From positions 124,001-188,000 of the forward strand of contig JANQNE010000010.1 of the NCBI GenBank assembly GCA_028279725.1: a DNA stretch of 64,000 nucleotides. The letters are read 5' to 3'. The notes beneath the pieces are model-generated. The model was given only the letters and a program-made list of their open reading frames with translations. It did no database searches and was not told the origin of the DNA. Positions 26,151 through 35,344 of the stretch are shown here, piece by piece. The position numbers and the translations under genes were made by a program. Numbering within the stretch: position 1 is the stretch's first letter; each line of letters starts with the position of its first letter. The stretch comes from Candidatus Nanoarchaeia archaeon (GTDB taxonomy: Archaea; Nanobdellota; Nanobdellia; Woesearchaeales; JANQNE01).

Positions 26151-26852
26151 ATGGATCTCATAGAAGAGTCTTTTACAAGACTTTTTCCAGAAAGATTATT
26201 CAATTATTCTACAGATATAAAATATTCAGGAAAATTCAAAGATTATAACGCAAATATAAGAAGAAACTCTTACAAGATTCAACTAAGCCTAAGCAAAAGC
26301 TGGAGACACATAAATAAAGAGATCAAAATCGGACTAATACAGTCGCTCCTTCTCAAGATATTCAAAGAAAAAAAGAACACCACAAACATCGACATATACA
26401 ATTACTTCATAAAAAAACTACATATATCAGCTCCAAAAACAGAATCACACCCTATTCTTGAAGATTCTTTCAACAGGGTAAATGAAAAGTACTTCTATAA
26501 TATAATAGAGCAGCCAAATCTCTGCTGGGGAACAGACTCTATAAGAAAACTTGGTTCATACGAGTATCAGACAGATACCATAACTATAAGCAGGATCTTT
26601 GAGTCAGAACCAGAATTGCTTGACTATGTAATGTATCATGAATTACTGCACAAAAAGCACAAATTCTATCATAAAAATGGCAGAAACTATCACCACACAA
26701 AAACATTCAAAACAGCAGAGAAACAATTCGAGAATTCAGCGAGAATAGAGTCAAAAATAAGAGTATTGACCTCTAAACACCAGAAAAGTACTCATTCACC
26801 ATTTTTTAACCTGATAAAGCGCAATTTCTCCCTTTTTAATAGAAAGCTTTAA
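26151..26852 (+). CDS. SprT/YgjP-like zinc metallopeptidase
   Basis: 233 residues from the ATG at 26151, just after the aRF1 stop; an ATG at 26136 overlaps aRF1. 'YHELLHKKH' (162-170) is an HExxH zinc-binding helix, followed by 'HKNGRNYHHTKTF', where a further His can be the third ligand, as in the SprT/YgjP-like families. The N-terminal half is basic and helical. SprT-like proteases cleave DNA-protein crosslinks, but the substrate here is not shown. Likely co-transcribed with aRF1. Confidence 0.72.
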   Translation: MDLIEESFTRLFPERLFNYSTDIKYSGKFKDYNANIRRNSYKIQLSLSKSWRHINKEIKIGLIQSLLLKIFKEKKNTTNIDIYNYFIKKLHISAPKTESHPILEDSFNRVNEKYFYNIIEQPNLCWGTDSIRKLGSYEYQTDTITISRIFESEPELLDYVMYHELLHKKHKFYHKNGRNYHHTKTFKTAEKQFENSARIESKIRVLTSKHQKSTHSPFFNLIKRNFSLFNRKL

Positions 26853-26917
26853 ATAAAACCCCACTTCTCTAAAAAGTAACTTTTTACAAGTCTAAAACAA
26901 AAAACGGAGGCGGTATT

Positions 26918-27127
26918 ATGGCTTCACAAAGACTATTACCACTGGCTGCTATGGAGAAAATCCTAAAACTAGCAGGCGCAGAGAGAGTCTCAGACAGGGC
27001 AAAAGTAGCTCTAAAGAACGTTATTGAAGACTCAGCAGAAGGTATTGCATCTCAGGCAGTCAAGCTTGCACTGCACGCAGGCAGGAAGACAGTAAAGGCT
27101 GGAGATATCAAACTTGCTGCAAAATAA
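26918..27127 (+). CDS. Archaeal histone
   Basis: 69 residues with the histone fold: 'LPLAAMEKILKLAGAERVSDRAKVALKNVIEDSAEGIASQAVKLALHAGRKTVKAGDIKLA' layout of three helices, with the conserved 'RKTVKAGDIKLA' end. Dimers wrap DNA as in HMf. There are no tails. A TATA-like GCTTTAAATAAAA at 26846-26858 and a strong GGAGGCGG ribosome site 8 nt before the ATG suggest high expression. T-runs follow the stop (about 27145-27160). Confidence 0.96.
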   Translation: MASQRLLPLAAMEKILKLAGAERVSDRAKVALKNVIEDSAEGIASQAVKLALHAGRKTVKAGDIKLAAK

Positions 27128-27186
27128 AAAGATATATTAACAACTGTTTTTTCCTTTTTTGAAAATTCGAGGGAAGGTGATGTTTT

Positions 27187-27585
27187 ATGGCAGGAACTAA
27201 GATGGAGAGTATTGGGCATTTGCAGAAAGGCAGTTATATTGTTATTGATGGTGTCGCTTGCAAGACTGTAGACACACAGACTTCAAGACCAGGAAAACAT
27301 GGTCACGCTAAGGTAAGGCTTACAGCAGTAGGTTTGATAGATGACAAGAAAAGAGTTATCGTACTGCCAGGACATGATAATGTTGAAGTTCCTATAATAG
27401 AAAAAAAGAGTGCTCAGGTTTTATCCATTCAGGGAAACATGGCAAATGTTATGGATGCTGAAACTTATGAGACTTTCGACTTAAAGATTCCGGAAGAACT
27501 TAAAGCAGAAGTTGTTGAAGGAGTTAACGTCCTTTATTGGGAGATCTTGAGCGATAAGGTGATGAAGCAGGTAAAGACAGAATAG
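27187..27585 (+). CDS. eif5a: Translation factor aIF5A
   Basis: 132 residues. The hypusine loop 'SRPGKHGHAKVR' with Lys37 and the C-terminal OB-fold ('VLSIQGNMANVMDAETYETFDLKIPE') are clear. aIF5A relieves ribosome stalling once Lys37 is modified to (deoxy)hypusine; no deoxyhypusine synthase is in this window. A GAGGGAAGGTGAT ribosome site precedes the ATG. The 3' end is unusual: the last codons and stop are partly repeated 79 bp downstream. Confidence 0.95.
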   Translation: MAGTKMESIGHLQKGSYIVIDGVACKTVDTQTSRPGKHGHAKVRLTAVGLIDDKKRVIVLPGHDNVEVPIIEKKSAQVLSIQGNMANVMDAETYETFDLKIPEELKAEVVEGVNVLYWEILSDKVMKQVKTE

Positions 27586-27663
27586 TGGGATTTTTGCCGA
27601 AGGCAAAATGTCGCACACTTTTTACCAGATTTTTGAGAAAAATCTGCAAGTAAAGACAGAATA
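27567..27663 (+). repeat. 18-bp direct repeat enclosing two hairpins at the aIF5A 3' end
   Basis: GCAGGTAAAGACAGAATA (27567-27584, end of the gene) recurs as GCAAGTAAAGACAGAATA (27646-27663). Between them are two hairpins: ATTTTTGCC/GGCAAAAT and CAGATTTTT/AAAAATCTG. The arrangement looks like a small insertion or local duplication with terminator-like stems between aIF5A and eL40. Confidence 0.6.
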
Positions 27664-27679
27664 AGGATGGACTGATAAA

Positions 27680-27841
27680 ATGGTTAAATTTCCAGAAGCA
27701 CAGACAAGATTGTACAAGAATATCTTTGTTTGCAAGGTCTGCAAAGCAAAGATAAGAGCTCCTAATATGAAAGTTATCCAGGGCAAGATCTTGTGCAGGA
27801 ACTGCAAATCAAAAGCACTTAGGACTGTTAGAAAGAAATAA
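27680..27841 (+). CDS. rpl40e: Ribosomal protein eL40
   Basis: 53 residues: 'MVKFPEAQTRLYKNIFVCKVCKAKIRA' then 'ILCRNCKSKALRTVRKK'. The 'FPEAQTRLY' start followed by two CxxC knuckles and a basic tail is the archaeal eL40 zinc ribbon, without the ubiquitin fusion seen in eukaryotes. It lies downstream of aIF5A, an arrangement found in related archaea. Followed by a T-rich stretch that may end the transcript. Confidence 0.88.
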   Translation: MVKFPEAQTRLYKNIFVCKVCKAKIRAPNMKVIQGKILCRNCKSKALRTVRKK

Positions 27842-27880
27842 TTTTATTTTTTTCTTTAAATCTTAAAAGAGAGGTTTATC

Positions 27881-29059
27881 ATGGCTTTAACTTCATTTTT
27901 GATTGAATACAAATGGGTTCTTTTGTTCTATATCATAATCTTTTCATTGATCTACATAAACAGGAAAAAATTTGACATAAAAGGTATTGTTGCCTTATAC
28001 CGGACAAAATTCGGATTAAAGTTCATAGATAAGATAACAGCCAGATACAAAGAACTCATCAAGCTAATCGGCTACATAGGAATAGGTGCTGGTTATGTGG
28101 GCCTTATAACTATATCAGTCATTCTAGTAAAAAACCTTTTCTCATTATTGACAAAACCAGAAGCAGAAGCAGCTGTCGGGTTGATAATTCCAGGAGTACA
28201 CATACCTGGTTCCCCGATCTTCTTGCCTTTCTGGTTTGGAATCATAGCTTTATTCACAGTTGTTCTCATACATGAGTTCGGCCATGGCATCGTAGCAAAG
28301 GCTCACGGACTTAAGATAAAATCATCAGGTTTTGGTATGTTTGCAATATTTCCGATAGCTTTTGTAGAGCCAGAAGAAAAACATCTTAGAAAACAGAAAG
28401 ACACTGTTCAATATTCTGTATTTGCAGCAGGCCCTTTCTTCAACATACTTACAGCATTCTTAGTCATCTTAATTCTCTCATTTATATTCATCCCTGTGCA
28501 AGGAGCGATAACAAACCCGGTTGGTTTCTCAATATCTGGAGTGCAGGAAGGATTTCCAGCTGAAGCAGCAGGACTAAAAGGGGGGATGATAATAACTGAA
28601 ATTAACAACATTCCAACTAAAGATTATAATGCTTTTAGTGAAGCTATGAAATATGTAAAACCAGGAGAAAAGATAACTGTAAAAGCAGACAACTCTTTGT
28701 TCGAAATAACCACAACAAACAGTCCGGATGACAACACCAAACCTTATCTTGGGATAACTGGATTAGACAATGAAGTAAGGCTAAAGAATGATTCACCTCT
28801 TTCAAGATTCCTATTCTCAATATTCACTTGGTTTAAGACACTTTTCGGATGGATAGGTGTATTAAGCCTTGGAATCGGATTAGCAAACCTCCTTCCACTG
28901 GGTCCTGTCGATGGAGGAAGGATGCTTCAAGTATCCTTACTAAAACTTACAAAAGATAAAGAAAAAGGAAATAAGATATGGATCAACATAACTATCATCT
29001 GCTTATTTATACTTATCATAAACATATTCTTGCCTTTACTAAGGTCAATATTCTCTTAA
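27881..29059 (+). CDS. Site-2-protease-like M50 membrane metalloprotease with PDZ domain
   Basis: 392 residues. 'LIHEFGHGIVAKAHGLKIKSSGFG' (HEFGH at 131-135) is the zinc motif in a membrane helix, and 'NLLPLGPVDGGRM' near residue 345 supplies the third ligand (Asp), as in S2P. Between them lies a PDZ domain ('ISGVQEGFPAEAAGLKGGMIITEINNIPT'). S2P enzymes cut membrane-embedded substrates, usually in signalling. An AGAGAGG-type site precedes the ATG. The next gene starts 1 nt after the stop. Confidence 0.93.
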   Translation: MALTSFLIEYKWVLLFYIIIFSLIYINRKKFDIKGIVALYRTKFGLKFIDKITARYKELIKLIGYIGIGAGYVGLITISVILVKNLFSLLTKPEAEAAVGLIIPGVHIPGSPIFLPFWFGIIALFTVVLIHEFGHGIVAKAHGLKIKSSGFGMFAIFPIAFVEPEEKHLRKQKDTVQYSVFAAGPFFNILTAFLVILILSFIFIPVQGAITNPVGFSISGVQEGFPAEAAGLKGGMIITEINNIPTKDYNAFSEAMKYVKPGEKITVKADNSLFEITTTNSPDDNTKPYLGITGLDNEVRLKNDSPLSRFLFSIFTWFKTLFGWIGVLSLGIGLANLLPLGPVDGGRMLQVSLLKLTKDKEKGNKIWINITIICLFILIINIFLPLLRSIFS

Positions 29060-29060
29060 A

Positions 29061-29750
29061 ATGATATCAATAATTTTGGTTGAGCCAGAAAACTCTGGAA
29101 ATGTTGGAGCGATTGCAAGATCTATGGCCAATTTCGACTTCAAAAACCTTATCTTAGTCAATCCAAAATGCAATCATCTTTCTTCAGAAGCTATTGCACG
29201 TTCAAAACACGCAAAAAACATCCTAAAAAAAGCAAAAGTAAGAAAATCAATTCCAAAATCATTAGACTATCTTGTTGCAACAACATCACAGGTCGGCTCT
29301 GATTATAACATACCAAGATCACCCATAACTCCAGAACAGCTTGCAGAAACAATCAGAGGAAAAAAAGCAAAGATAGGCATCCTCATGGGAAGAGAAGGAA
29401 CAGGTCTGCTAAATAAAGAGATACAGCAGTGTGATTTCATCGTAACTATAGAAACTTCAGATAAATATCCTGTTATGAACGTCAGCCACGCAACGTCATT
29501 GATCATGTATGAACTTCATAAAAAACTGGGAAAAAACAAGATTGCACAACACTTCAACCCAGCAACAAAAGTTGAAAAAGACCAGATATTAAAGATGCTC
29601 AGACAGTCTATGAAAAAACTTCCATTCAAAACAAAAGAAAAACAACAAACTCAGGTAAAGGTCTGGAAAAGGCTCATAGGAAAATCATTTCTCACAAAAA
29701 GAGAAGCTTTCGCACTCATGGGTTTCCTAAAAAAGATAATTAAGAAATAA
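29061..29750 (+). CDS. trmJ: TrmJ/SpoU-family RNA 2'-O-methyltransferase
   Basis: 229 residues. 'IILVEPENSGNVGAIARSMANFDFKNLILVNP' is the SPOUT N-terminus; 'ILMGREGTGLLNKEIQQCDFIVTIET' and 'YPVMNVSHATSLIMYEL' form the trefoil-knot SAM site. These match TrmJ, which methylates the ribose at tRNA position 32. The C-terminal extension (~165-229) is helical and basic. It is coupled to the M50 protease gene and converges with the HTH gene, with no gap between stops. Confidence 0.9.
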   Translation: MISIILVEPENSGNVGAIARSMANFDFKNLILVNPKCNHLSSEAIARSKHAKNILKKAKVRKSIPKSLDYLVATTSQVGSDYNIPRSPITPEQLAETIRGKKAKIGILMGREGTGLLNKEIQQCDFIVTIETSDKYPVMNVSHATSLIMYELHKKLGKNKIAQHFNPATKVEKDQILKMLRQSMKKLPFKTKEKQQTQVKVWKRLIGKSFLTKREAFALMGFLKKIIKK

Positions 29751-30074
29751 TCATTGTCCTTCTTTTCTCTTATCAAAGAATTCCTTCACTCTTGGATCCA
29801 TCCTTGGTTTAGCAGCTCCGCCTAATTTGTAGTACTTCTTCTCAACTTCACTTCCCCAGGAATATTCTCCTTTCTCTTTCTTGACTTCACCAAGTTCAAA
29901 CTCTCCAAGATCAACACCTTTAGCCAGATGATAATATATTGATTTCATTGTACAGCTAGGAAATATAGATCTATAGACTTTGTAGATCTCATAACCATAA
30001 CCCTTACCCATAAAATAGAGAATCTCGACTATATTCTGCCTTATATCACTTGCAACTGGTCTACCCCTTTTCAT
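29751..30074 (-). CDS. PadR-like winged-helix regulator
   Basis: 107 residues from the ATG at 30074 (MKRGRPVASD); an ATG at 30143 lies in the promoter region and is rejected. 'IRQNIVEILYFMGKGYGYEIYKVYRSIFPSCTMKSIYYHL' fits a winged helix with PadR-like 'GYEIY' and 'SIYYHL' segments. The C-terminal half 'KEKGEYSWGSEVEKKYYKLG' looks like the wing. A TATA-like TTTTTAAATAAT lies near 30095-30106, with the palindrome CTATATCTAATATAG between it and the start codon. Target unknown. Confidence 0.75.
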   Translation of the reverse strand: MKRGRPVASDIRQNIVEILYFMGKGYGYEIYKVYRSIFPSCTMKSIYYHLAKGVDLGEFELGEVKKEKGEYSWGSEVEKKYYKLGGAAKPRMDPRVKEFFDKRKEGQ

Positions 30075-30075
30075 C

Positions 30076-30118
30076 CTATATCTAATATAGACTTTATTAT
30101 TTAAAAACCTTTCTATAT
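30076..30118. promoter_or_regulatory. Palindromic operator at the PadR-like gene
   Basis: CTATATCTAATATAG (30076-30090) has 6-bp inverted arms and lies directly between TATA box and start codon; a half copy CTATAT occurs at 30113-30118 upstream of the TATA box. This layout fits repression of the gene by its own product. Confidence 0.5.
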
Positions 30119-30180
30119 TGTAAATAATTAATCCAAAATTCACAGAAAAGCTTTAATATTCCGACGATAAAACACCACTT

Positions 30181-31140
30181 ATGCCAAACTTATTATTTCA
30201 TCTGTCTGGAGAAAATATAGACATTGCTTTATCAGAAGTAATTACACTAACAGAACAGGAGAATTTCATGCTGATAGATAACTACTTAGTCCTTAACACA
30301 GACAAAAAGGATCTAGAGAAAAGATTGGCTTTCACACATACGATCTACAACCTTCTCTTTATCTCAACAAGAAGCAACATACATAAAGACATAGAATCAT
30401 ATGACTGGAGCAGCATATACAAAAAAGACTTCTCAGTAAGAGCTATAGATTCAGACACAATAAAAGAAAAACAGCTTGCAGAATTAGTCCACAAAAAGAT
30501 AAAAAACCCAAAAGTCAATCTAAAAAATCCAACTACAGAAATAATTTTCCTATTCACAAAAACAAAGATAATAGCAGCAACAAAGAACAAAGATATAGAA
30601 AAATCATTCAAAGAAAGAAGATCTCACCTAAGACCAGCTCCACATCCTACTTCATTACATCCAAGGCTTGCAAGAGCACTTATTAATATCACAGGTATAA
30701 AAAAAGGACAATTACTAGATCCTTTCTGCGGAGCAGGAGGGATTCTTATAGAAGCAGGACTAATGGGACTAAAACCGGTTGGATATGACTTAGACAAGAT
30801 AATGCTAAAACGTGCTAAGATAAACTTAGATCATTACAAGATAAAAGATTATGAACTTTTTCAAGAAGATTCTACAAATATAAAAAAGAGGTCCAATTAC
30901 ATCATGACTGACCTACCCTATGGAAAAAACTCAAAATTATCTACGAAAGACCTAGAAAAATTATACCTCGGTTTCCTAAAAACAGTCAAAAAGATACTAA
31001 AAGATAAAGCAATAATCATATTCCCTAATTTCATAAATTACAAAAAACTAATAGAAAAATCAGAACTTAACACAATAAAAGAATTTGACCATTTCTTGCA
31101 TAGATCATTATCAAAGAAGATAGTTCTGCTCAAAAGCTGA
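30181..31140 (+). CDS. tRNA (guanine10-N2)-methyltransferase (THUMP/Trm11 type)
   Basis: 319 residues. The N-terminal ~150 residues form a ferredoxin-like/THUMP tRNA-binding region; the C-terminal Rossmann domain has 'LLDPFCGAGGILIEAGLMG' (SAM loop, ~178-196), 'PVGYDLDKIMLKRAKINL' and the catalytic 'MTDLPYGKNS' (~240). Archaeal Trm-G10 enzymes usually have DPPYG; here it is DLPYG, as in eukaryotic Trm11 variants. The enzyme makes m2G/m22G at tRNA position 10. It overlaps the convergent DUF192 gene by 11 nt. Confidence 0.9.
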   Translation: MPNLLFHLSGENIDIALSEVITLTEQENFMLIDNYLVLNTDKKDLEKRLAFTHTIYNLLFISTRSNIHKDIESYDWSSIYKKDFSVRAIDSDTIKEKQLAELVHKKIKNPKVNLKNPTTEIIFLFTKTKIIAATKNKDIEKSFKERRSHLRPAPHPTSLHPRLARALINITGIKKGQLLDPFCGAGGILIEAGLMGLKPVGYDLDKIMLKRAKINLDHYKIKDYELFQEDSTNIKKRSNYIMTDLPYGKNSKLSTKDLEKLYLGFLKTVKKILKDKAIIIFPNFINYKKLIEKSELNTIKEFDHFLHRSLSKKIVLLKS

Positions 31141-31477
31141 TCTCATCTCCCACTTCAACACCACCTTTCTTCACACTTCCAACAGGCAGCTCAATAATAT
31201 AACTTGCTTTTTCCTTAGGTTTTGCAGAAATAACAAAAGGCCTTACACCTTCCCTGAAATCAACTACTTTCCTATCTTTATCCAGCCACAAGACATCGAT
31301 CAGAAAAAACACAAATAGCATATGTATCCCCCATCTTCTTTCCTTGTCAAATACAAATACCAATCCTTTATCAACAATCTTCTTAGAGAACATCAGTCCT
31401 TTAGCTCTAGACCAGACACTTTTACATAACTTAACTCCACCCACAATTTCCTTATTTTTGCTCTTATTTCTGATCAT
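31130..31477 (-). CDS. DUF192 family protein
   Basis: 115 residues. 'VCKSVWSRAKGLMFSKKI'-type start, 'RWGIHMLFVFFLIDVLWLDKDRKVVDFREGVRPF' and 'YIIELPVGSVKKGGVEVGDEISF' are all diagnostic of DUF192, a small beta-barrel-like family of unknown function, often secreted in other lineages. Here no signal peptide is seen, so it is probably cytoplasmic. Confidence 0.92.
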   Translation of the reverse strand: MIRNKSKNKEIVGGVKLCKSVWSRAKGLMFSKKIVDKGLVFVFDKERRWGIHMLFVFFLIDVLWLDKDRKVVDFREGVRPFVISAKPKEKASYIIELPVGSVKKGGVEVGDEISF

Positions 31478-31632
31478 TTCCCTACAGAAATCACCTCTTA
31501 TTTATTTAATTTAGTTTACCATTCTATGATGGTATTTTATAGTGCGTTGATAATCAAAACATTTAAAAACTAATTAATGATTTATCTCCTATAGGGGGAA
31601 ATTAATCTTATAAAATAAAAGGTGGTGTTTAG

Positions 31633-34600
31633 ATGAAAAAATCAATACTAATAAGTTTATTTCTGGTCCTGTTTGCAACAGCAGTTTCAGGACTAACACT
31701 GGAGGAGTTTATAGACGATGAAGATAGCGATGGCACTTATATCAATATAGAAAAACAACAGGCAGTAAACACAATAACCTTCTTGGTAAACATAACAAAC
31801 TCATCAACTGCATTAGTTAACCTCACCCATGGCGGAGTCTGTATAGGTTTGCCTGACCCATATACGATGACTTATACTGGAGTTGAGTTTGAAGATAATT
31901 GTACAGTAAACACCACACTCTTAACTGAAGGAAATAACACTATAACAGCTCTTGCATACAACTTTACTGGAGGAACCGACCAGGCTAACTACACTATAAT
32001 TGCAGATTACACAAGACCGATAATAAGATTTGGAGAGTGGTGGAATACACAAGATGCAGACGGAGATCCTGTGTCTTTCACACATTATTACAATCTCCTG
32101 GATGACGCAGATATATTCTATTCACCAAATGAGACAACATTGTCCATAAAACTTAACGCAACAGACAATGATGGTATCAGTGCTGTCTTCGCTAATTTCA
32201 GTTCAGCATTTAACACTTTCATGGGTATTACTGGGGGAAACTGCAGTGATGAAGAAAATTTAACTCTATCAGGAAATTATTGGGTATTGGATTGTGATCT
32301 TGGATCTTTTAACAAATCACTTATAGAAAACAGCTCACAATCTGGAGAAGACCCTGTCCTTGGATTTGACATAACCTTCAGCGCAGAAGATATTGCAGGA
32401 AATCCATCTTCATATCTTTTCAACTCCTCAGCAGCAGGAGAAACAGCTTGTGATGTTCAGGGAGTCCCCCCAAGTGAATGTCTTCCAGTCCTAACTCCTA
32501 TATTGATCCACTCAATTGGTGTTATGGGTCCAGAAGTATCAGAATATGAGGAAGATGATGCTTGTTTCAATTTTGGTTCAGGAACAACCGACTTCGACTT
32601 AGAAACAAACTTCTCAGCTGTTGACTTTACGATAGATATGGAAGTTAACTTGACTTGCATATACGATTATTGGAATCATACAGGAGACCTGCCTGCAGAA
32701 ACAGGATTCAAAAGGATGATGATAATAAACTTCTCTAATCTTGATTTCAACAACCAGGAAACAGCTATGAAACTATCTATGCTTGCTGACAACATTGATG
32801 TGGAGTTTAAGTTCCCGGGAGAATTCGGAGAATCTTATATCTATATCAATTCATCCTATTTCGCAGAATTAAACGAAAGTGCAACAATAAGATTCTTCCA
32901 CTTACCATTTAAAGGAGAGCCAGCAATTATGGGTGCACCGGGTGCAGCAGGTGTTACAGGAGCATCAGTCTGGGAAGAGTTCACAGATCCTTTCTGGAGC
33001 AATCTGACAGCAGGAAATCTTACTTTTAATGTTTTAGGTTTCTCACAGTATAACATAACAGATAATGCAACACCTGTTATTCAGATAGTATATCCTACAA
33101 ATGGAACAGGATACACGACAGCTGTAACTTTGTTGAATTTCACAGTAAATGGAACTGGGACTGATATAAGTTCAGTTACAGCTACTGTAAATGGGGCAAG
33201 CTACCTCTATAATAGCACTATAAATACTTCAAACTGTACAGACCTGGACGGAGAGACTAGCATATGTGAAATAATCTTAAACTTAACAGACGGAAGCCAT
33301 AATGTAACGATAGTTGCTTATGATTATGGAGGAACTTCTGGAAACAGCAGAACAAAGACAATTTCATTTACACAAGACTCAACTTCTCCTTATTTTACAC
33401 AAACAACTCCCATAAATACAACTAAAGAGTATCATTCAGCATTCACCTATGATGTCAATGCAACAGATGCAATAGCCTTTGATTCCTTTTCGATAAATGA
33501 CACAACAGACTTTGCAATAGAAGCAGCTACAGGAGTTATAACTAATAACACACCTTTAACTATTGGAGTATATTCTGTCAACATAACTATTAACGATACA
33601 GCAGGAAATGAGAATTCAACAATTATCAGCCTTGCTGTCTCAGACACAACAGCTCCGACATGGTCACAGACACCTTCCTCACAAACAAATGAATATGGCA
33701 CATCGTTCACCTATGATGTCAATGCAACAGATGCACAGGCGATAACTTATTCGATAAATGACACAAATAACTTTAGTGTTGTTGGAGGGACAGGAGTGAT
33801 AACGAATAACACAGTTCTTTCTTTAGGAGCATATTCTCTTCAGATAAATGCAACAGATGCGAGCAGCAATACCATTACAACAACAACAGTGATAACTGTT
33901 TCAGATACAACAGCCCCTTATTTTAGTCCATTGCCAACAACACAAGAGATTAATTACACACAGGCTTTTGGATATCAGATAAATGGAGCAGACAATCATG
34001 CTGTCGATGGATATAGTGTAAGTGATTCTACAAACTTCGTAATCAATTCAACAGGATATCTTTTAAACAATACACTATTGGCTGTTGGAATATATAATCT
34101 GACAATAACCGCAAATGATTCAAGTGGGAATGAGAATACGACAAATCTGATAGTAAAAGTCAGCTTGGCTGAAACCTCTAATGTAACAGCTAACGCATCT
34201 ACAGAAATTGATTTGTCTAATGCAGATTCAAACATCACATTGTTCGTAGGATCAAATGTCACAACAGTGATATTAGCGACAAAACAGACACCGACAGCTT
34301 CAGGAACAACCTCAAGTTTAACTGCATTAAAAGGGCTCAATATTACTGTAGATAACAGCACAAGCGGAAACCTAACATGGGCTTTAATCAAGATATATTA
34401 TCTTCAGTCAGAACTTACATCAGCGAACATAAATGAATCATCACTGAAGATTTACTATTACAACGAGACTGCAGGAGATTGGCAGCTAGAACCAAACCAG
34501 GGTGTAGACACATCCAATAACTATGTTTGGGCAAACGTAACTCACTTTAGCCTATTCGGAACATTTGGAACTGCACCTCAGGAAGCAGAAGAGGAAGAAG

Positions 34601-35340
34601 AGGAAACACCTAGAAGATCAAGTGGAGGAGGATCTTCATCATCAAGAACAACATCAATAGTAGGAACCAAGGCATCTCATGGATGGGGTGAAGTAACTTC
34701 CGGAGCAACCGCAACTATGTCAGTTAACAAAGAACAGATACCTATAACAGAACTTTCATTCACTACAAAGAATAGGGTAACAAGTGTTTCAGTAACTGTA
34801 TCAGAGCTTACAAAAGCTCCTGACACTTCAAAAGTCTTGACTTCAAAAGTCTACAAATATATGCAGATTGACAAGTCAGGGATGGACAACGATGACTTAG
34901 AAAGTGTAGAGTTCGACTTCAAGGTAGAAAAATCATGGCTGACCGAGAACTCAATAGCAGAAAATGAAGTTGTATTGGCAAGGCTTAATGGGGAATGGAA
35001 TGAGCTAGTAACGACAAAGACGGATGATGATGAAACTTATGTCTACTACACATCAATAGCTCCTGGGTTAAGTTATTTTGCAATAACTACTGGAACAGTG
35101 ATAGAAACTCAGGCATCTTCAGAAGATGCAGAGGCAGCTGAAGCTGGAGTTGTTGAAGAAGTCATGACAGAAGAAACAGACCCTGAAGTATCTATCGAAG
35201 AAGAACCAGTCCAGACTCCAGAAGAACCAACACTGGAGATTCCACCAGAACCTAAGAAGGCTTATGGCTGGTTGATAGTTATCGGAATTATAGTAATTGG
35301 AGTCTTGATTTACATCTTCGTAAGATCTAAGAAAGAATAA
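31633..35340 (+). CDS. Large surface protein with cadherin-like repeats and PGF-pre-PGF-type end
   Basis: 1235 residues. Signal peptide (1-20), long stretch rich in NxS/T sequons, then three cadherin-like repeats ('TYDVNATDA...YSINDT', about 600-840). A Glu-rich and Ser/Gly linker precedes a PGF-pre-PGF-like domain ('WGEVTSGATATMSVNKEQIPITELSFTTK', 'YMQIDKSGMDNDDLESVEFDFKV', 'YFAITTG', about 1010-1155). A Pro/Glu linker leads to a C-terminal membrane helix ('GWLIVIGIIVIGVLIYIFV') and a short basic tail. It is an anchored surface protein, probably glycosylated. GGTGGT precedes the ATG, and a TATA-like CATTTAAAAAC lies near 31560. Confidence 0.82.
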   Translation: MKKSILISLFLVLFATAVSGLTLEEFIDDEDSDGTYINIEKQQAVNTITFLVNITNSSTALVNLTHGGVCIGLPDPYTMTYTGVEFEDNCTVNTTLLTEGNNTITALAYNFTGGTDQANYTIIADYTRPIIRFGEWWNTQDADGDPVSFTHYYNLLDDADIFYSPNETTLSIKLNATDNDGISAVFANFSSAFNTFMGITGGNCSDEENLTLSGNYWVLDCDLGSFNKSLIENSSQSGEDPVLGFDITFSAEDIAGNPSSYLFNSSAAGETACDVQGVPPSECLPVLTPILIHSIGVMGPEVSEYEEDDACFNFGSGTTDFDLETNFSAVDFTIDMEVNLTCIYDYWNHTGDLPAETGFKRMMIINFSNLDFNNQETAMKLSMLADNIDVEFKFPGEFGESYIYINSSYFAELNESATIRFFHLPFKGEPAIMGAPGAAGVTGASVWEEFTDPFWSNLTAGNLTFNVLGFSQYNITDNATPVIQIVYPTNGTGYTTAVTLLNFTVNGTGTDISSVTATVNGASYLYNSTINTSNCTDLDGETSICEIILNLTDGSHNVTIVAYDYGGTSGNSRTKTISFTQDSTSPYFTQTTPINTTKEYHSAFTYDVNATDAIAFDSFSINDTTDFAIEAATGVITNNTPLTIGVYSVNITINDTAGNENSTIISLAVSDTTAPTWSQTPSSQTNEYGTSFTYDVNATDAQAITYSINDTNNFSVVGGTGVITNNTVLSLGAYSLQINATDASSNTITTTTVITVSDTTAPYFSPLPTTQEINYTQAFGYQINGADNHAVDGYSVSDSTNFVINSTGYLLNNTLLAVGIYNLTITANDSSGNENTTNLIVKVSLAETSNVTANASTEIDLSNADSNITLFVGSNVTTVILATKQTPTASGTTSSLTALKGLNITVDNSTSGNLTWALIKIYYLQSELTSANINESSLKIYYYNETAGDWQLEPNQGVDTSNNYVWANVTHFSLFGTFGTAPQEAEEEEEETPRRSSGGGSSSSRTTSIVGTKASHGWGEVTSGATATMSVNKEQIPITELSFTTKNRVTSVSVTVSELTKAPDTSKVLTSKVYKYMQIDKSGMDNDDLESVEFDFKVEKSWLTENSIAENEVVLARLNGEWNELVTTKTDDDETYVYYTSIAPGLSYFAITTGTVIETQASSEDAEAAEAGVVEEVMTEETDPEVSIEEEPVQTPEEPTLEIPPEPKKAYGWLIVIGIIVIGVLIYIFVRSKKE

Positions 35341-35344
35341 TTTT

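Noticed and set aside
30075-30143. Extended start of the PadR-like gene at 30143
   Set aside because: The extra codons cover the TATA box and palindrome, and the conserved protein begins at MKRGRPV.
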